Origin: an uncultured Prevotella sp.
GTDB lineage: Bacteria; Bacteroidota; Bacteroidia; Bacteroidales; Bacteroidaceae
Assembly: GCA_902464615.1 (NCBI GenBank)
Contig: CABQKA010000004.1
Span: forward strand, 92,201-156,200
Direction: 5' to 3'
Length of the DNA: 64,000 nucleotides
Shown here one piece after another: positions 27,054 to 36,065 of the stretch (position 1 is the stretch's first letter; every line of letters starts with the position of its first letter). A model generated the notes under the pieces. That model did no database searches. It was not told where the DNA came from and worked only from the letters and a program-made list of their open reading frames with translations. Made by a program: the position numbers and the translations under genes.

Positions 27054-28856
27054 TCAAGCGGCAACGGAGTCGACCAATGTGGAGTCGGCCAGATATTCTT
27101 CCACGACGGCCGAATCAGTTTCCGTGGCGGAAGTGTTGCCCGATCCGGAGGATACGATATCGTTGAGGTGTACGTTGGAAAGGTCATTGGTCGTGATGAT
27201 GACGAGGACGGTCGTTCCTTCCATTCCCACAACCCCGAAGTTCCCGTTGCTGAAGCGGACGATGTGTCCTGAAGCATTTTTCTCGACGGTGGCGCCGAGT
27301 TTTTCCAGGCGGGAAGACAATTTTCTGAATAAGGCATCGGCCTTGCCTTCGAGCCTGCCTGTCGCTTCCATTTCGATGCCTAAGGCCGTGGGCTGGATTT
27401 CGTTGTACTCGTGGCCGACTGTGCGCTGGTATGTGAAGTATCCGTTATTGTATGGCTCGGTCACTTCGCGGGCAATGTAGCCTGGGAATCCGATGTGCAT
27501 CTGGGCATTGGCTCCGGCCAGTGTGGCGTTGAATTCCAGGTCGCTTGAATACGTGTAGTCGGCGGCCCGGTCCTGGTAAGGCGTGTCCGGCCTGGCGGCC
27601 AGGAGGGCGACGATGTCGCGGGCCGTCTGGCTGAACGTGAATCCGTAAAGCCCGTTGGCGGACAACTTCATGGCCTCGACCGCGCTGTCCAGGTCTACGT
27701 AGTCCGAGTTTACCCAAGAGTTGCCGTCGGGCGTCTCGATTTCGTAGATGTCGGTTTTCAGCTTCTTCGCGATCTGCCCTTCTTTGTCAATCAGTCCCCA
27801 ATAGTTGTCGGCCAGTTCGACCGGCGCGTGGCCGCCCTGCACGAACGGCATGGCCTGCAGGAAACGGTGCGTCCCGATTTGCTTGCCGTCCAGGTCGAGA
27901 AGGATGTACCCGTCTTCACCGTCCCGGGCAAAAAGCCGGTCGCCGGCCGCGAAATAGAGGCGGTCGTATTTGGCCCGGATGAGCACTTCGCCTTTCAGGT
28001 CCATGACACCGTAAAACTCGCCGTCGGAATAGATGAACTTGCCGTCCCGTATCTCGCCGATATCCTTGATACGTTCTGAGGGCGGAAGCACCCATTCGCC
28101 TTTGTCGTCGATAAGCCCGTAGATTTCCTTGTCGTTGCGCTTGACGGACACGGGCATGACGCCGTCTGCAAAAGACCCTTCGATGCTTGCGTATTTGGCG
28201 TCGGGCAGTTCCGATATGAGCTTGCCATTCGCGTTGAAGATGGCAAATTTTACCTTTTCCCGTCCGCTTTCACTGTTGGCCATGCTTTCATACTTTTTGT
28301 CGATGGCGATGATGTGGCCGTCCAGACTGCGCGAGATGGTGCAGAAGACCGGACGGAGTACGACATTGCCCTTCGTGTCTATGGCCCCGTAGTAACCTTC
28401 AGAGGTCTTGAAAAAGGCGATACCTTTCCAGAAGCTGGAGACGCTTTCTACGGTTTTTCCGTCCAGCTTGTCCAGCGCTTTGACTTCTTTCCCGTCACGG
28501 TCGATGAGCGTCACGCATTTGCCTTTTTCAACGACAGGGGCGACATCTTCGTAGAAGAGTGTGGCTTCCTTGTAGGCCGTTCCGACAATGCGGGGTTTTT
28601 CTTCGGCTGTGTATATTTCCCACAGTCCGTCAGCATTTTCCACCATGAAGCGCCCGTTGATGGCTACAGTGGGGCGGCGTTCAAATTCGTCGTCGAAGAG
28701 CACCTTCCCGTCCGGGCTGATGAGTCCCCAGCGTCCGTCCTTGGATGATTGGAAAGGAAAATATTCCACCATGTCGTAAGGCGTGGCAGGTTCGGAGCCG
28801 CAGGCACACAGCAGCACCGAGACGACGAGCAGTAAGAGGTAGTGTACTTTTTTCAT
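27054..28856 (-). CDS. WG-repeat lipoprotein
   Basis: 600 residues. Signal peptide and lipobox (VSVLLCACGSE). Residues about 25-400 are built from repeated short beta units of the WG type (DGRWGLISPDGKVLF, YYGAIDTKGNVVL, IYGLIDDKGEWVL, FYGVMDLKGEVLI, NYWGLIDKEGQI). The C-terminal 200 residues lack the repeat. No enzymatic motif is visible; WG proteins are thought to mediate binding. The start at 28856 is chosen for its signal peptide and because the -7 box TATTTTTG lies at 28903-28910. Probably monocistronic. Confidence 0.88.
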   Translation of the reverse strand: MKKVHYLLLLVVSVLLCACGSEPATPYDMVEYFPFQSSKDGRWGLISPDGKVLFDDEFERRPTVAINGRFMVENADGLWEIYTAEEKPRIVGTAYKEATLFYEDVAPVVEKGKCVTLIDRDGKEVKALDKLDGKTVESVSSFWKGIAFFKTSEGYYGAIDTKGNVVLRPVFCTISRSLDGHIIAIDKKYESMANSESGREKVKFAIFNANGKLISELPDAKYASIEGSFADGVMPVSVKRNDKEIYGLIDDKGEWVLPPSERIKDIGEIRDGKFIYSDGEFYGVMDLKGEVLIRAKYDRLYFAAGDRLFARDGEDGYILLDLDGKQIGTHRFLQAMPFVQGGHAPVELADNYWGLIDKEGQIAKKLKTDIYEIETPDGNSWVNSDYVDLDSAVEAMKLSANGLYGFTFSQTARDIVALLAARPDTPYQDRAADYTYSSDLEFNATLAGANAQMHIGFPGYIAREVTEPYNNGYFTYQRTVGHEYNEIQPTALGIEMEATGRLEGKADALFRKLSSRLEKLGATVEKNASGHIVRFSNGNFGVVGMEGTTVLVIITTNDLSNVHLNDIVSSGSGNTSATETDSAVVEEYLADSTLVDSVAA

Positions 28857-28902
28857 AGGTGCATGATATTGGTTGATTCGTGAAACGGTTTGCCTTGTCC
28901 GG

Positions 28903-28910
28903 CAAAAATA
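28903..28910 (-). promoter_or_regulatory. -7 box TATTTTTG of the WG-repeat gene
   Basis: TATTTTTG on the minus strand, 46 bp before the start codon. Confidence 0.5.
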
Positions 28911-29015
28911 ATGATTTTTAATAAAAAACAGGAAGGCGTGAACGGATTTCAATGGAAATGCGGGCGGCTGAAGCGGTTTTGCGCGGAAAAGGCCGCGGCA
29001 CGTTCCTATTTTTTG

Positions 29016-29023
29016 TAATTTTG
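29016..29023 (+). promoter_or_regulatory. -7 box TAATTTTG of manA
   Basis: TAATTTTG 52 bp before the manA ATG; no -33 TTG at the usual distance. Confidence 0.55.
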
Positions 29024-29075
29024 CGACTGCTATTCTAAAGGGTAAACTTTAGCTGAAGAGATTTCTGAAAACCTT

Positions 29076-30044
29076 ATGCTGTTGCCATTTGTATTTGAGC
29101 CATATTTGAAGTCCGTATTATGGGGCGGAACCCGCATTGCTGCCTACAAAGGTTGGCCCACACAGTCCCGGAGTATTGGCGAAAGCTGGGAAATCTCGGC
29201 CATGCCGGGGCGAGAGTCCGTTGTCAAAGCCGGACCGGAGCGGGGAATGCGTCTGTCGCAACTTGTGGAAAAATATGGGGCAGATTTGCTCGGAGAGCGT
29301 GTGTGGGCAAAGTACGGCACAGATTTCCCTTTGATTGTAAAACTGATAGATGCCCGTCGCGACTTGTCTTTGCAGGTACACCCGAATGACGACTTGGCCC
29401 GTCGCCGTCACCAGGACCGCGGAAAGACAGAGATGTGGTATGTGGTCCGTGCAGACGAGGGGGCAGCAGTGTATGCAGGCTTTTCGCGCACACTTACGCC
29501 GGAGGAGTACGATATAAGAGCCGCCGGCCATACTCTGATGGAGACCGTGGCACGATATGCCTCCCATCCCGGGGACGTTTTCTATCTGCCGGCAGGTTGT
29601 ATCCATTCCCTTACAGCCGGCAATATGGTGGTGGAAGTGCAGCAGGCTTCAGACGTCACATACCGGGTTTATGATTATGACCGGTTGGATGCGGACGGGA
29701 AACCGCGTGAATTGCATACGGACTTGGCCCGCGAAGCATTGAATTACCAAGCGACGGACGACTTGATGGTGGTTTATGACCACGAGGCTCCAGATATTAC
29801 CGGGCTGGTCAATGGCCCGTATTTCAAGGTGGCCCGCATTCGGTTACGGGGCAGCCTGCTCATGCCCGACGCACGCGAGGCTTTTGTGGTGTTGATGTGT
29901 GTCGAAGGGAAGGTGAAGATGGATATGGCTTTGCGTCCGGACTTTTTTTTAGAATTACATGCAGGAGAGACGGTCTTGGTCCCTGCGGCTTCTCCTTCCC
30001 TCCGTATGGAAGGCGAGGCTACGTTACTTCAAATTTCGGTGTGA
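29076..30044 (+). CDS. manA: Class I mannose-6-phosphate isomerase
   Basis: A 322-residue cupin-type zinc enzyme that interconverts mannose-6-phosphate and fructose-6-phosphate. It feeds GDP-mannose synthesis or mannose use. The N-terminal YLKSVLWGG and GESWEIS motifs, the metal ligands in SLQVHPND and GKTEMWYV, and the GDVFYLPAGCIHSL active-site loop are all present. It is the short bacterial form. It converges on the FucP-like transporter, with a shared terminator at 30122. Confidence 0.96.
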   Translation: MLLPFVFEPYLKSVLWGGTRIAAYKGWPTQSRSIGESWEISAMPGRESVVKAGPERGMRLSQLVEKYGADLLGERVWAKYGTDFPLIVKLIDARRDLSLQVHPNDDLARRRHQDRGKTEMWYVVRADEGAAVYAGFSRTLTPEEYDIRAAGHTLMETVARYASHPGDVFYLPAGCIHSLTAGNMVVEVQQASDVTYRVYDYDRLDADGKPRELHTDLAREALNYQATDDLMVVYDHEAPDITGLVNGPYFKVARIRLRGSLLMPDAREAFVVLMCVEGKVKMDMALRPDFFLELHAGETVLVPAASPSLRMEGEATLLQISV

Positions 30045-30121
30045 CAGCCGGCCAACAGGATTTTTCGAAAAAGTTGGCGGGGCATGCTGTACGTACATGT
30101 ATGGCGCAAGTATATAGAGAG

Positions 30122-30160
30122 GGCCTGTGTTGGACTATATCCGGCACAGGCCTGATTATT
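30122..30160. terminator. Bidirectional terminator between manA and the FucP-like gene
   Basis: 12-bp stem with two G-U pairs (30122-30133 with 30141-30152), 7-nt loop, T-rich on the plus-strand side. Confidence 0.75.
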
Positions 30161-30232
30161 TAGAAAGTTTGGCCGACGGTGAAGCCTTGTATGCCGGTGG
30201 CATACCGTCGGAACGTTTGTATCGGGAGAAAA

Positions 30233-31459
30233 TTAACGCTTGCCGTGGAAGAGCGAGGGGTAGATTATGGCATAAGTACAAATAGCCACATAGCAGAAGA
30301 GGGGAATGATGAAAGCTGTAGCCATGTTGCCTGTAGTGTCGGCGATATATCCCATGGAGAGGGGAGCCAAAGCTCCGCCGACAATACTCATGACAAGCAA
30401 CGAAGATGCTGTTTTTGTGTGTGGTCCCAAGTTCCGGATAGAAAGCGCGAAGATGGTGGGGAACATGATGCTTTCGCAAAGAAGACAAACGAATAGCATC
30501 GCCAGTCCGACTTTTCCCTCCAATGTCAGCGTGCCAATCATTGTTGCGGCGGCGACGCCTCCGCAAATAGCCAGCAAAGTGGTAGGCCGGAGTGTGCGCA
30601 TGATCAGACTGCCAATCATACGGCCTATCATGAAAAGCCCCATTCCGAAAAATGCCAGCCAAAGACCGGCGGCCGTTTTGTCCAGCCCCGCGTTTTCAAC
30701 AGCGAAATTAATGAAGAAACTGTTAATGCCGGTTTGGGCTGCGACGTAAAGGAAAAGGGCGATGAGGCCTAAGACGAAATGCGGGTAAGAGAATAATTTT
30801 TTCTGGGCGTTTCCTTCTTTTGCAGTGAGTTCCGTTTGCTCTTCCTGAACCTCAGGGAGTCTGATTCTGGAGAATACCAGTGCGACGAGAAGGACAATGA
30901 TGCCGATTGCGGCGTAGGGAATGGCAATGGCGGACGGGCTGCTGTTTTCCCCATAAAGGCAAATCGTCCCCACGAGAGGACCGAGTACCCATCCCAACCC
31001 ATTGAAAGATTGCGATATGTTGATTCGCCTTTCTGCGCCGGAAGGGTCGCCCAATACGGTTACGTAAGGATTGGCAGCAGTTTCCAGGCAAGTCAGTCCG
31101 CAGCCTATGACGAATAGCGAGCCGAGAAAAAACGGGAATGAATGGATATGGCTTCCGGGAATAAAGCTCAGTGCGCCAATTCCATAAAGCAGCAACCCCG
31201 TGATGACGCCGGCCCGGTAACCGAAGCGGCGAATCAGTGCACCAGCCGGCAAGGCCATGAGAAAGTAGCCGCCATAGACCACGGCCTGTACCAGTGCAGA
31301 GCGGGTCTTGGTCATGTCGAATACGTCTTGGAAATGCTTGTTCAGAATATCTAAGATGCTATGCGCAAATCCCCATAGGAAGAATAGTGTGGTTACTAAT
31401 AGGAAGGGGAACAGATAATTTTTTCCGTCTTTTGTTTGAAATAGATTTGTTTTTTCCAT
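30233..31459 (-). CDS. FucP/GluP-type sugar:H+ symporter (MFS)
   Basis: 408 residues with twelve hydrophobic segments. It is of the FHS family of MFS proteins, which import L-fucose, glucose or galactose. Typical sequences are FFLWGFAHSILDILNKHFQ near residue 35, GCGLTCLETAANPYVTVLG near 130 and SIMFPTIFALSIRNLGPHT near 330. It is the last gene of a run (nucleotidase, aguA, aguB, this gene), 20 bp after aguB. An L-fucose substrate would fit with fkp 5 kb away, but that is inference; hexose import is equally possible. Confidence 0.88.
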   Translation of the reverse strand: MEKTNLFQTKDGKNYLFPFLLVTTLFFLWGFAHSILDILNKHFQDVFDMTKTRSALVQAVVYGGYFLMALPAGALIRRFGYRAGVITGLLLYGIGALSFIPGSHIHSFPFFLGSLFVIGCGLTCLETAANPYVTVLGDPSGAERRINISQSFNGLGWVLGPLVGTICLYGENSSPSAIAIPYAAIGIIVLLVALVFSRIRLPEVQEEQTELTAKEGNAQKKLFSYPHFVLGLIALFLYVAAQTGINSFFINFAVENAGLDKTAAGLWLAFFGMGLFMIGRMIGSLIMRTLRPTTLLAICGGVAAATMIGTLTLEGKVGLAMLFVCLLCESIMFPTIFALSIRNLGPHTKTASSLLVMSIVGGALAPLSMGYIADTTGNMATAFIIPLFCYVAICTYAIIYPSLFHGKR

Positions 31460-31479
31460 GATGTATTCTGTTAGCTCGC

Positions 31480-32370
31480 TTAATCTCTGAAACGTTTTCT
31501 CAAATCCTCAAAAAAGTCGATGCGCCTGTCTCTTAAAAAAGGCCACCACCGGCGTACATTTTCGCTTCTTTGCATGTTGATTTGTATCACTGTACTTATT
31601 TCCTCTTCTCCAGCCTGAAACAGAAATTCCCCTTGCGGTCCGGCCACGAAACTGTTCCCCCAAAAGTTGATGCCGTTTGTAAGTCCAGACGGGTCTTCTT
31701 CGTGTCCGGTGCGGTTAACGGCAATTACCGGCAGCCCGTTAGCTACGGCGTGCCCGCGTTGTACGGTGATCCATGCTTCGCGTTGCCTGTTTTGCTCTTC
31801 GGGAGAGTCGCTGCTTTCGTAACCGATGGCCGTCGGGTAGATGAGTAGTTCTGCACCGGCCAGAGCCATGAGCCTTGCCCCCTCGGGATACCATTGGTCC
31901 CAGCAGACTTGTACGCCCAGCCGTCCTACGCTTGTCTGGATGGGATGGAATCCAAGGTCGCCGGGAGTGAAATAAAATTTCTCGTAATAGGCAGGGTCGT
32001 CCGGAATGTGCATCTTTCTGTATATCCCTGCAATGCTTCCGTTAGTTTCCAGTACGACAGCCGTGTTGTGGTAAAGTCCTGCGGCCCTGCGCTCAAAGAG
32101 CGAGCAGACCAGAACGATACCGAACTGACGGGCGATTTTACCAAAGAAATCGGTGGAAGGGCCGGGAATTGGTTCTGCCAAATCGAAAAGTTCCGGACTT
32201 TCCGTCTGGCAGAAATAAAGAGAATTATGGAGTTCTTGAAGTACGACAAGTTGTGCGCCTTGCTGGGCGACTTTTGCGATGTTTTCCGCTAATTTCTCGC
32301 GATTGGCTGTCCTGTCTGCTGTGCAGCTCTGCTGTATGATGCCGACAGAAAGAATTGAGTTGAGGGACAT
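31480..32370 (-). CDS. aguB: N-carbamoylputrescine amidohydrolase
   Basis: 296 residues of the nitrilase (carbon-nitrogen hydrolase) superfamily. It hydrolyses N-carbamoylputrescine to putrescine, CO2 and ammonia. The catalytic Glu-Lys-Cys triad is visible: Glu in VVLQELHNS, Lys in YRKMHIPDD and Cys in GVQVCWDQWYPE. The WDQWYPEGAR context is typical of AguB. It follows aguA by 36 bp, giving the two-step agmatine to putrescine route. No arginine decarboxylase gene is in the window, so agmatine may be imported or made elsewhere. Confidence 0.95.
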   Translation of the reverse strand: MSLNSILSVGIIQQSCTADRTANREKLAENIAKVAQQGAQLVVLQELHNSLYFCQTESPELFDLAEPIPGPSTDFFGKIARQFGIVLVCSLFERRAAGLYHNTAVVLETNGSIAGIYRKMHIPDDPAYYEKFYFTPGDLGFHPIQTSVGRLGVQVCWDQWYPEGARLMALAGAELLIYPTAIGYESSDSPEEQNRQREAWITVQRGHAVANGLPVIAVNRTGHEEDPSGLTNGINFWGNSFVAGPQGEFLFQAGEEEISTVIQINMQRSENVRRWWPFLRDRRIDFFEDLRKRFRD

Positions 32371-32406
32371 ATATATATAAGTTTGTTTTGAGCTTGCGGC
32401 TCCTGT

Positions 32407-33543
32407 CTATTTCTGCTGAAGAACGCCGCGGGGGTATTGCATCGTTGCGCAATGCAGCGAACCGTGTTGTCGGATAAGTACCCGGCAGTCAATGCCTACT
32501 AAATCCAAACGGGGAAAGGCCTTTAGCAGGGCCTGGCGCGCAGTTTCGTCTTTTTCCGGTTGCCGGTAGGTGGGATAGAGCACAACTTCGTTCATCACCA
32601 GGAAATTCGCGTAAGTGGCCGGGAGGCGTTCGCCATTTTCATCCCATACGGGGTCTGGGACCGGTAGCGGAATTAAGCGGTAGGAGTCGTTTTCTGCAGT
32701 GCGGAATGACTGTAACTGCTTTTCCATCAAGTCCAGTTCCTTGTGCTGCGGGTCTTCCGGGTCTTTGCTTTGTGTATAGACGATGGTCTGCTCGGGGCAG
32801 AGACGGGCCAGCGTGTCTATGTGAGCATCTGTGTCATCTCCAATCAATTCTCCGTGTTCTAACCACAGAAAATGGTTTACGCCGAGACGTTCTCCGAGCA
32901 ATAGCTCTATTTGCTGTTTGTCACGTCCGTGTCCGCGGTTGGGGTTGAGCAGGCAGCGTGTTGTAGTGAGCAATGTGCCGCATCCGTCCGTTTCTATGCT
33001 GCCTCCTTCCAGTTCGAAGTCCAGACAGTCTATATAGGTGCCTTTTACCCATCCGTTTTCATACAGATTGCGGTTAATGGCGTTGTCGAGTTGTGCCTCA
33101 AATTTTCCTCCCCAGCCGTTGAATCGGAAATCGAGTAATTCCGGACCGTTTGTGCCCAATACGGTCAAGAAACTGTGGTCCCGCGCCCATGTGTCATTGG
33201 TCGGACATTCTGCTAACGCCACTCTTTCCATGGCTTGCCTGGGCAAGTGCTTTTGAAGCAGTGTGCGGACTTCGTCCACCTCAGGAGTTACGACGAGCAA
33301 CGTTTCGCGCATGGCAATTTCAAAAGCCATCCGTAAATAGCAGGCGGTTACCTCCGGCAAGTCTTCTGCCCAATCAGTGCCGGCATGCGGCCATGTCAGC
33401 TGGATGCCGCTTTGAGGAAACCATTCGGCAGCCAATGTCCGGCGCGGGCGGCGGATAGTCGTTTCGAGGTTATCTCCCTTAAGAAACAGGTCTAAGTTTA
33501 GGTCTGCCTGTGGAATCTTAGGAGGCAAGGTGAAAAGTCCCAT
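32407..33543 (-). CDS. aguA: Agmatine deiminase
   Basis: 378 residues of the guanidino-group-modifying (PAD-type) family; converts agmatine to N-carbamoylputrescine and ammonia. Substrate motifs include FPQSGIQLTWPHAGTDW, ECPTNDTWARDHSF and LEGGSIETDG. The nucleophilic Cys is in QHGSLHCATMQ near the C terminus. About 35 residues precede the usual family start (AAEWFPQSG); no in-frame Met occurs closer, so the extension may be real or a non-ATG start is used. Next to aguB in the same orientation. Confidence 0.95.
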   Translation of the reverse strand: MGLFTLPPKIPQADLNLDLFLKGDNLETTIRRPRRTLAAEWFPQSGIQLTWPHAGTDWAEDLPEVTACYLRMAFEIAMRETLLVVTPEVDEVRTLLQKHLPRQAMERVALAECPTNDTWARDHSFLTVLGTNGPELLDFRFNGWGGKFEAQLDNAINRNLYENGWVKGTYIDCLDFELEGGSIETDGCGTLLTTTRCLLNPNRGHGRDKQQIELLLGERLGVNHFLWLEHGELIGDDTDAHIDTLARLCPEQTIVYTQSKDPEDPQHKELDLMEKQLQSFRTAENDSYRLIPLPVPDPVWDENGERLPATYANFLVMNEVVLYPTYRQPEKDETARQALLKAFPRLDLVGIDCRVLIRQHGSLHCATMQYPRGVLQQK

Positions 33544-33559
33544 GATTTTAGCGGTTGAG

Positions 33560-35215
33560 TTATCTGGTTTCGTATTCTCTTAAACGTTCGACGGGCAAAA
33601 CCTCAAATTGGTCCAGATACTGGATAAAAGCGTCCGTCGTCTTGGGTAAGTGCCCGACTCTTATTTCCTGTCGGGATGGGAACAGTTCGGGAAGATAGCC
33701 GTCACCTCCCGTTGTGATGAATTCATCTGTGACGATGAAGCAGTCCTTGTCGTCGGCCAGAGAGAGACGCTTGCCGTTTTGCCCTGTGTAGTAGAGGGAG
33801 GTTACATGCCCGTCTTTCTTCGACGCCGTTTGTAGCCATCCTGTTTGCAGCCATCCGTACTGTTGATTGTGAAGGCCGAAATCGATGAGGCTGCGTAGTT
33901 GCTTTCCCGTCAGTTTGTAGACACGCAATGCATTGGCAAAGGGTAGGGCTTCGCCTACGTCGAGGACCGTGACCTTTCCTTTGTTGAATCCGGCGCGGAT
34001 GCTTCCGAAATGGCTTATTCCGATGATGGGGGTTCCTGCATCCAGTCCGGCTGCTTTCCGGTACGCTTCTGCGTAAGCTTCGCAAACCAGTTCTCCCATT
34101 GCAGTTTGCCGCCATTTGTCCGTCCGTTCGTGGATAATGTCAGCGGGAGAGCAGGTCAATTCCTTGCCCAACGGCGTCCCTCCCGCAGTCGTAGCATGCT
34201 GTAAGACTGAATCTATTTGTGCTTGGAAACGGGCTGCGCCTTGGCTGAGCCGACCTTTTTCCCGGACCGGGCAAAGTTCCGGAGTGATTCCTGTCACTTT
34301 CATCGTGAGCGTGTCTACTCTGATTTTAAGGATACTGATATAGTTTCCGTGCCATTTGCCTTGTACCACCGGGTAGTTGCTTTTTCCGATGTTGCCGCAG
34401 ACCGGTTGATGACTATGCGCGCTCAAGATGCCGTGCCATGTAGTGTCGTTGAGTTGTTGCAGGCATGCTCCGTTCGGGTCGTCCCATACCGGGATTCCGT
34501 TCTCCATTTTTGTCCCGATATGGGTGAGAAGCAGGCGTATTTGCGCGGAGCGTACGCTCGCAAATTCCGGAATTCTCTTTATACTGTCCAATACGCGGTC
34601 GTAACGCCCGTCAAAGGCGAGTCCTTTTACTTTGGATGCGCTGGTTTGCAGTGGCGTGGTCGAGGTGAGCAGTCCTACGAAGGCTACGTTCAGCGTCTTG
34701 TTCCCCTTCAAATGTATCGGTTGGATAGCAAATGGTTGGGCGAAAGAGGGCACTTTCCCCGACGCGTCTCTGACATTGGCGCATACATAGTCCAGTTTCC
34801 AGTTTTTGGGCCGGAGCGGGCTGTCAGCCCATTTGGCCGCCAATGCCGTTTGCCCGTCGTCGAATTCATGGTTGCCTATGGCGGATATGTGAATGTCCAG
34901 CCCATCGAAGAGGACTGGGAGCAGTGTGCCGCGTGTGGCTTGGTAAAAATAACTGCCTCCGAAATTGTCGCCTGCTGCTACCGTGATATGATAGGGATAC
35001 ACTTCTTTGAGCGAATCGAGTGTTTGCCACAGTGCAGCCGCTCCGGGAATGTCCTTCCTTCCGTCTGCGATGAAAGCTCCGTGAAAGTCGTTGATGGAAA
35101 ATATGGCGACGGTTGCCTCGCTTTGTGCCGTCATGGCCGCGGGCAGCGTGCAGAATGCCACCCATGCTGCGAGTCTTCTTAGTCCTGGTAATTTGAAAAA
35201 CCGTTGAAAGTTCAT
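33560..35215 (-). CDS. Periplasmic 5'-nucleotidase/2',3'-cyclic phosphodiesterase family protein (UshA-like)
   Basis: 551 residues with signal peptide (RRLAAWVAFCTLPAAMTAQ). N-terminal calcineurin-like metallophosphatase domain with FSINDFHGAF, AAGDNFGGS, IGNHEFDDG and SAHSHQP metal motifs. The C-terminal nucleotidase domain (about 330-551) contains an imperfect back-to-back GWLQT repeat from a 15-bp duplication at 33828-33857. ATGs at 35233 and 35215 are possible; 35215 gives the better signal peptide. It lies 16 bp upstream of aguA, so probably one transcript. Role: dephosphorylation of extracellular nucleotides for salvage. Confidence 0.9.
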   Translation of the reverse strand: MNFQRFFKLPGLRRLAAWVAFCTLPAAMTAQSEATVAIFSINDFHGAFIADGRKDIPGAAALWQTLDSLKEVYPYHITVAAGDNFGGSYFYQATRGTLLPVLFDGLDIHISAIGNHEFDDGQTALAAKWADSPLRPKNWKLDYVCANVRDASGKVPSFAQPFAIQPIHLKGNKTLNVAFVGLLTSTTPLQTSASKVKGLAFDGRYDRVLDSIKRIPEFASVRSAQIRLLLTHIGTKMENGIPVWDDPNGACLQQLNDTTWHGILSAHSHQPVCGNIGKSNYPVVQGKWHGNYISILKIRVDTLTMKVTGITPELCPVREKGRLSQGAARFQAQIDSVLQHATTAGGTPLGKELTCSPADIIHERTDKWRQTAMGELVCEAYAEAYRKAAGLDAGTPIIGISHFGSIRAGFNKGKVTVLDVGEALPFANALRVYKLTGKQLRSLIDFGLHNQQYGWLQTGWLQTASKKDGHVTSLYYTGQNGKRLSLADDKDCFIVTDEFITTGGDGYLPELFPSRQEIRVGHLPKTTDAFIQYLDQFEVLPVERLREYETR

Positions 35216-35247
35216 GTGTACGATATTCGCCATGGAATGTTGCCCGG

Positions 35248-35278
35248 CAAAGTTACGACTTTTTACCCACCCGGGCAA
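35248..35278 (-). promoter_or_regulatory. Promoter of the nucleotidase-agu operon
   Basis: Minus strand: TTG (35278-35276), 20-bp spacer, TAACTTTG (35255-35248). Confidence 0.75.
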
Positions 35279-35441
35279 CGGCATCTCCACTCTGGAGCAT
35301 TTTGCCACTCCTGGAGGGGAGATGAAGTAAGGCTGGCGCAAGCCACGGCGCTTTTTGCATAATGCGACTACACCGAGATTGAAATAAGTTAAAGCCGGAA
35401 ATAACGGCTGACTTTATGTATGGTTGGAACCCTTTTTTTCT

Positions 35442-35449
35442 TACTTTTG
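35442..35449 (+). promoter_or_regulatory. -7 box TACTTTTG of the small lipoprotein gene
   Basis: TACTTTTG followed by C, 84 bp before the ATG at 35534; no clear -33 element. Confidence 0.5.
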
Positions 35450-35533
35450 CCGGCAACACTACCGCTGCGGTGCAGCATGGAGGTCGTGCCCAGACCATAA
35501 ACTATGTCCTAACCATATTAAACATTTACTATC

Positions 35534-35890
35534 ATGAGAATTTTCAAAAAACTGTTTGTCCCAGTCGGTCTGGTTGTTTCGGCAATCGCGTTTACTGCTT
35601 GTTCCAAAACTAAGATTGAAGGGGCATGGGTGCAGCCGGTTCCAGGTATGGAGAACATGACGCAGGGATTTGTGCTGGATGAAGGCGGCAAGGCGTCTTC
35701 CATTTCCATGGCTACATTGCAGTATGAGACTTGGAAACGTGAAGCCGATAAACTGATACTTTCCGGGAAGAGCATAGGCAATGGCCAGACCATTTCCTTT
35801 AGCGATACGTTAGATATTGTAGAACTTACCGAAGACCAACTCGTTCTGAAACGGGGCGATTTGACTTTAGAGTATAAGCGTCAGCAGTGA
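35534..35890 (+). CDS. Small lipocalin-like lipoprotein
   Basis: 118 residues with lipobox AIAFTACSK. The mature part starts IEGAWVQPVPGMENMTQGF and alternates short beta strands (LILSGKSIGNGQTISFSD, QLVLKRGDLTLEYKR). This is the pattern of the small lipocalin-like lipoproteins common in Bacteroidota (similar proteins begin with a W-x-G or G-x-W strand). Ligand and role are unknown. Single gene with its own -7 box and a strong terminator. Confidence 0.75.
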   Translation: MRIFKKLFVPVGLVVSAIAFTACSKTKIEGAWVQPVPGMENMTQGFVLDEGGKASSISMATLQYETWKREADKLILSGKSIGNGQTISFSDTLDIVELTEDQLVLKRGDLTLEYKRQQ

Positions 35891-35956
35891 TTTCTTATTA
35901 TAGACGGCCTTGCCTGGCGTAGGTCTTCGAGACCCGGCAATGCCCTATATTTCAAA

Positions 35957-35997
35957 AGCAGGCACGGTGGCTTTGGCTACCGTGCCTGCTGCTTTTT
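35957..35997 (+). terminator. Intrinsic terminator after the lipocalin-like gene
   Basis: 12-bp perfect stem (35957-35968 with 35979-35990), extended by further pairs near the loop, then GCTTTTTG. Confidence 0.9.
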
Positions 35998-36065
35998 GTC
36001 GGGTGCGGCCCCGGTGGTCGGGACGTGTGCCGGACCCGATGATGTGACTATGTGGCCTCAGCCGG

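Larger units (their letters stand above)
35216..35533. other. Divergent intergenic region, 318 bp
   Basis: Holds the minus-strand promoter of the nucleotidase operon (35248-35278) and a plus-strand -7 box (35442-35449). Nothing else is recognised between them. Confidence 0.6.
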
